Of a stretch of 64,000 nt of DNA, positions 61,108-64,000 are shown one piece after another (positions within the stretch are counted from its first letter, which is position 1; each line of letters starts with the position of its first letter). The translations under genes were made by a program, and so were the position numbers. The notes beneath the pieces are model-generated. The model searched no databases and was not told the origin of the DNA. It saw only the letters and a list, made by a program, of their open reading frames with translations. Origin of the DNA: Ancistrus triradiatus (taxonomy: Eukaryota; Chordata; Actinopteri; Siluriformes; Loricariidae); assembly GCA_025084515.1 (NCBI GenBank), contig JAJAGP010001967.1, positions 1-64,000 on the forward strand. Direction: 5' to 3'.

Positions 61108-64000
61108 TGTAAGATGTATTTATATAGCGCTTATTACAATTGTCTCAAAACATTTATTACATTGTCTCAAAGCAACTTTACAATTTTAGATTATCTCCTA
61201 ATATATATGTCTAATCCCAAATTGAGCAAACCTAGGACGACAGTGGCAAGGAAAAACTTCCTAAGTGTTATGAAGAAGAAACCTTGGGAGGACCAAGACT
61301 CAAAAAGGGACCCAACCTCCTTGGCAGGCGTAGATGATAAATCTAAGAATTAGTCCTGGAGAAAAGTCCTGGAATCATAGTTCAAATAAAATGTGAAATA
61401 TGCACATCGGCATTAAGTAGTCCGATACACAGAGTCACTCTAGAATCCTGAGTCTAAGCAGGAAAGTCAGGTGGGACTGGAGCTGATGACAGAAGCAGCT
61501 TGAGTGAAGCTGAAGCGGATGAACATCATGTGTGAGACAGGAACTGGTACCGGAACACAGCACAGAGAGAAAACAGTAAATGCTATTAGTTATTGATTTA
61601 GAGCACAGTGTCTATTAACAATCACTGATGCCACATGTAGCATGAGACCCCGACAGCATTATCTATAGCAGCATAGCTAGAAATAGGAGAACCTGAAGGT
61701 AACACAGCCAAGAGGGATCACATGAGACATAGGCAACCCAACTGGAGGCAGAAGACAGCAACCTAATGTCTCTGATCACCATAAGACTCTTTGACCATGA
61801 ACCCCCAGCTCTGCCCTTAATCTAAGGCAAGGATGCACAAGTCAAGATCAAGAGAACTGAAGCGCAGTTCAGCCAGACCCGACACTCTCAGCTAACGGAC
61901 AAGGCAGGCAGACCAGACATGGCTCCCGACTCCGGCTCCAGTGATCCAAGCCATGCATGCCAGTCTAAATCTAGTCAAAAGCCTGCATAAATAACTATGT
62001 CTTTAGCGTAGACTTAAAAATGTGGAGAGTGTCTGAGTCTCGAACGAAAGTGGGTATTTTATTCCATAGTTGGGGGGCCATGTATGAGAAAGCCTTTCCC
62101 CCTGCTGTGACTTTTTTAATTCTAGGAACTAAAAGAAGTCCTGCACCCTGCGAACAAAGTAGATGAGCTGGATTGTAAGACTCCAAGAGTTCACTCAGAT
62201 AATGTGGGGCCAGGCCATGTAGAGCTTTATAAGTTATAAGAAGTATTTTGTAATCAATGCGGAATTTAACTAGTAACCAGTGTAGTGATGATAGAACAGG
62301 AGTGATATGATCAAATTTTCTAGTTGGAGTTAGCACTCTGGCGGCTGCATTCTGAACTAATTGAACTTTATTTATAGATTTACTAGAGCATCCAGTAGGT
62401 AAGGTGTTACAGTAAACGCATGAACCAGTAAACGCATGAACCAGGTTCTCCGCATCATTAAAAGAGAGGATATTTAGAGTTTAGAGATATTACGTAATTG
62501 AAAGAACACAGTTCGAGTGATGCTGCTAGTGTGCGCATCAAAGGAGAGATCTGAATCAAATATGACACCTACGTTTTTTACAGATGGACGGGGCAATACT
62601 GGACAGCCATCTAGATTTAGGATAGATGTAGCCAACCTGTGTCTCACAGCCTTGGGTCCCACTAGTAAACCCTCAGTCTTATCCGAGTTAAGTAAGAGAA
62701 AATTAATTGACATCCAATCTTTTATGTCCTTTACACAGTAATCAATTTTGTTGATTGTAAGGCAGTCATTTGATTTGGCTGATATGTACAGCTGTGTGTC
62801 ATCAGCATAGTAGTGAAAACTAGTGCCATGTTTACAAATAACTGAGCCTAGTGGCAGCATGTACAGAAAGAATAAAAGCGGGCCAAGCACTGACCCCTGA
62901 GGCATGCCATACTTCACTTTTGAGAGCTTAGACCTTAGATTATTTACATGAACAAACTGGTACCAGTTGGTTAAGTAGGGTTTAAACCAAGAAAGTGCCA
63001 ATCCCATAATACCCACAGTATTTTCTAGTCTGTTTAGTAAAACATTATGACCTATAGTGTCAAATGCTGCACTTAAATCTAACAGAACAAGAAAAGAAAC
63101 ACATCCCTTATCTGAGGACATTAACAAATCATTAAGTACCCTAATGAATGCTGTTTCAGTACTATGATGGGGCCTGAAACCACACTGAAATGTTTCATAA
63201 ATACCATTCCTTTGGAGGTAATTGCAGAGCTGCTGATAGACGGCTTTTTCTAAGATTTTGGAAAGAAATGGTAGATTTGAAATTGGTCTATAATTAGATA
63301 ATACACAAGGGTCAAGATTGGCTTTTTTAATCAGTGGCTTGATAACAGCACACTTAAAGGATTGGGGCACATAACCAAAGGTAAGGGATTAATTTAAAAT
63401 AACTAACAGTGGCTCTATAATACCAGGTATTATTATTTGAGTAAATGTGTAGGAATTGGATCTAATAAACATTCTTATGACTTAAACGAGCTGATCAGTG
63501 CGGATAGTTCACTATTAGCAATTGGAGTAAAAGATTCTAAGCTTGATTTACAGCTAATTAAACAGATGTCTTCACTAGTGCTGCATCTGGAAGGTTGCTG
63601 AATAGTTTGGTGATGTGATGAGCATTAAGTTTTATGCCTAATGTTTCTACCTTATCATTAAAGAAAGTCATGAAATCATTATTGTTAAAATTACATAGAA
63701 CTTGAGTAACACTTTCTCTAGGGCTTTCTGTTAATTTGGACACAGTATCAAAGAGAAATCTTGGATTATTCTTATTTTTCTCTTTGATTGAGGAGAAATA
63801 TGCAGCTTTAGCTTTAGTAAGGGCATGCTTATACTCTGCCATGCTGTTGAGCGAAACACACATTCTAATTGGTCATTTACACACTCAAGATGATCGGGCT
63901 CCGTAGGTGTATTAAATTTTAAGTCTGGTAGGTTTTTAATAAACGCAGCTGGAGTAGCAGATGTGATAGTGCGCTTGGTGTGATAACGAGGCAGAAGGAT
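61108..64000 (-). mobile_element. L2-type LINE (L2-4), minus strand, cut by window end
   Basis: The 3' end is at ~61,108 (minus strand: GCGCTATATAAATACATCTT). The 3' UTR holds a single ~93-bp unit, unlike L2-2 and L2-3. RT lies at 63,863-61,995. At ~63,850 the sequence jumps from TTCGCTC to AACAGCATGGCAGAG, so ~190 bp present in L2-3 are missing. The remaining minus-strand sequence to 64,000 is the end of the endonuclease region. The rest lies beyond the window. Confidence 0.85.
61995..63863 (-). pseudogene. LINE ORF2 reverse transcriptase (L2-4)
   Basis: Minus strand. 63,863-63,558: SMAEYKHALTKAKAAYFSSI and NNPRFLFDTVSKLT. 63,370-62,474 is open for 298 codons: NLDPCVLSNYRPISNLPFLS, LLDLSAAFDTIGHNVL (DH changed to GH after the first catalytic region), YGMPQGSVLGPLLFFLYMLP and FHYYADDTQLYISAKSNDCL with intact YADD. 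62,336-61,995 is the C-terminal part (RKFDHITPVLSSLHWLLVKF). Breaks between segments make it inactive. Confidence 0.87.

Overview
The window reads as teleost fish nuclear DNA, possibly from a catfish. Three things support this. A spliced type I keratin gene of the krt18 kind has vertebrate-type exon structure. The interspersed repeats are those typical of ray-finned fish: L2/Maui-type and Rex1-type LINEs, Tc1-like transposons, a chromodomain Ty3/gypsy element and tRNA-like SINEs. There are also many CA, TA and other microsatellites. No bacterial, plasmid, CRISPR or rRNA features were seen. The species is inference.

Layout. 1-14,070 is a head-to-tail series of eight related non-autonomous elements. 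Each has a 5' region, an internal array of a ~138-bp minisatellite, and a 3' hairpin followed by CTAG/TTAG and then T. The ends look like Helitron/Helentron (rolling-circle) elements. One copy is split inside its 3' hairpin by a ~4-kb L2-type LINE (8,971-13,046). 14,070-17,060 holds an L2 tail, an LTR-like piece and MITE-like DNA. 17,061-25,044 is a Ty3/gypsy chromovirus with two 258-260-bp LTRs and a 5-bp target duplication. A second L2 sits in its pol gene, and an exact 93-bp copy of its own integrase sequence lies just before the chromodomain. 25,045-34,580 holds DNA-transposon, LTR-like, Rex1-type and Tc1-like copies. 34,582-41,217 is a probable hAT-type element (ends match AGGGTTGCCAAC) carrying a nearly full-length inverted L2 with recognisable esterase ORF1, AP-endonuclease and reverse transcriptase. 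41,218-44,270 is a locally repeated block with a LINE tail inside. 45,170-49,210 holds SINE-like pieces, a LINE RT fragment and a Tc1-like copy inserted into an L2 remnant.

The only clearly functional host gene is the keratin at 49,812-53,293 on the minus strand. It has seven coding exons, all GT-AG, 426 aa, with a TATA box at 53,412-53,417. Downstream in coordinate terms (53,760-57,000) I see no gene. 57,200-64,000 holds a Tc1-like relic, two L2 copies (the last cut by the window edge), a SINE and two hairpins.

The genes do not form an operon or pathway: apart from the keratin, the window is layered mobile DNA, and the nesting gives relative ages (the host element is older than its insert). 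All element-family names are by-eye recognition of motifs; boundaries marked approximate were not confirmed by alignment.
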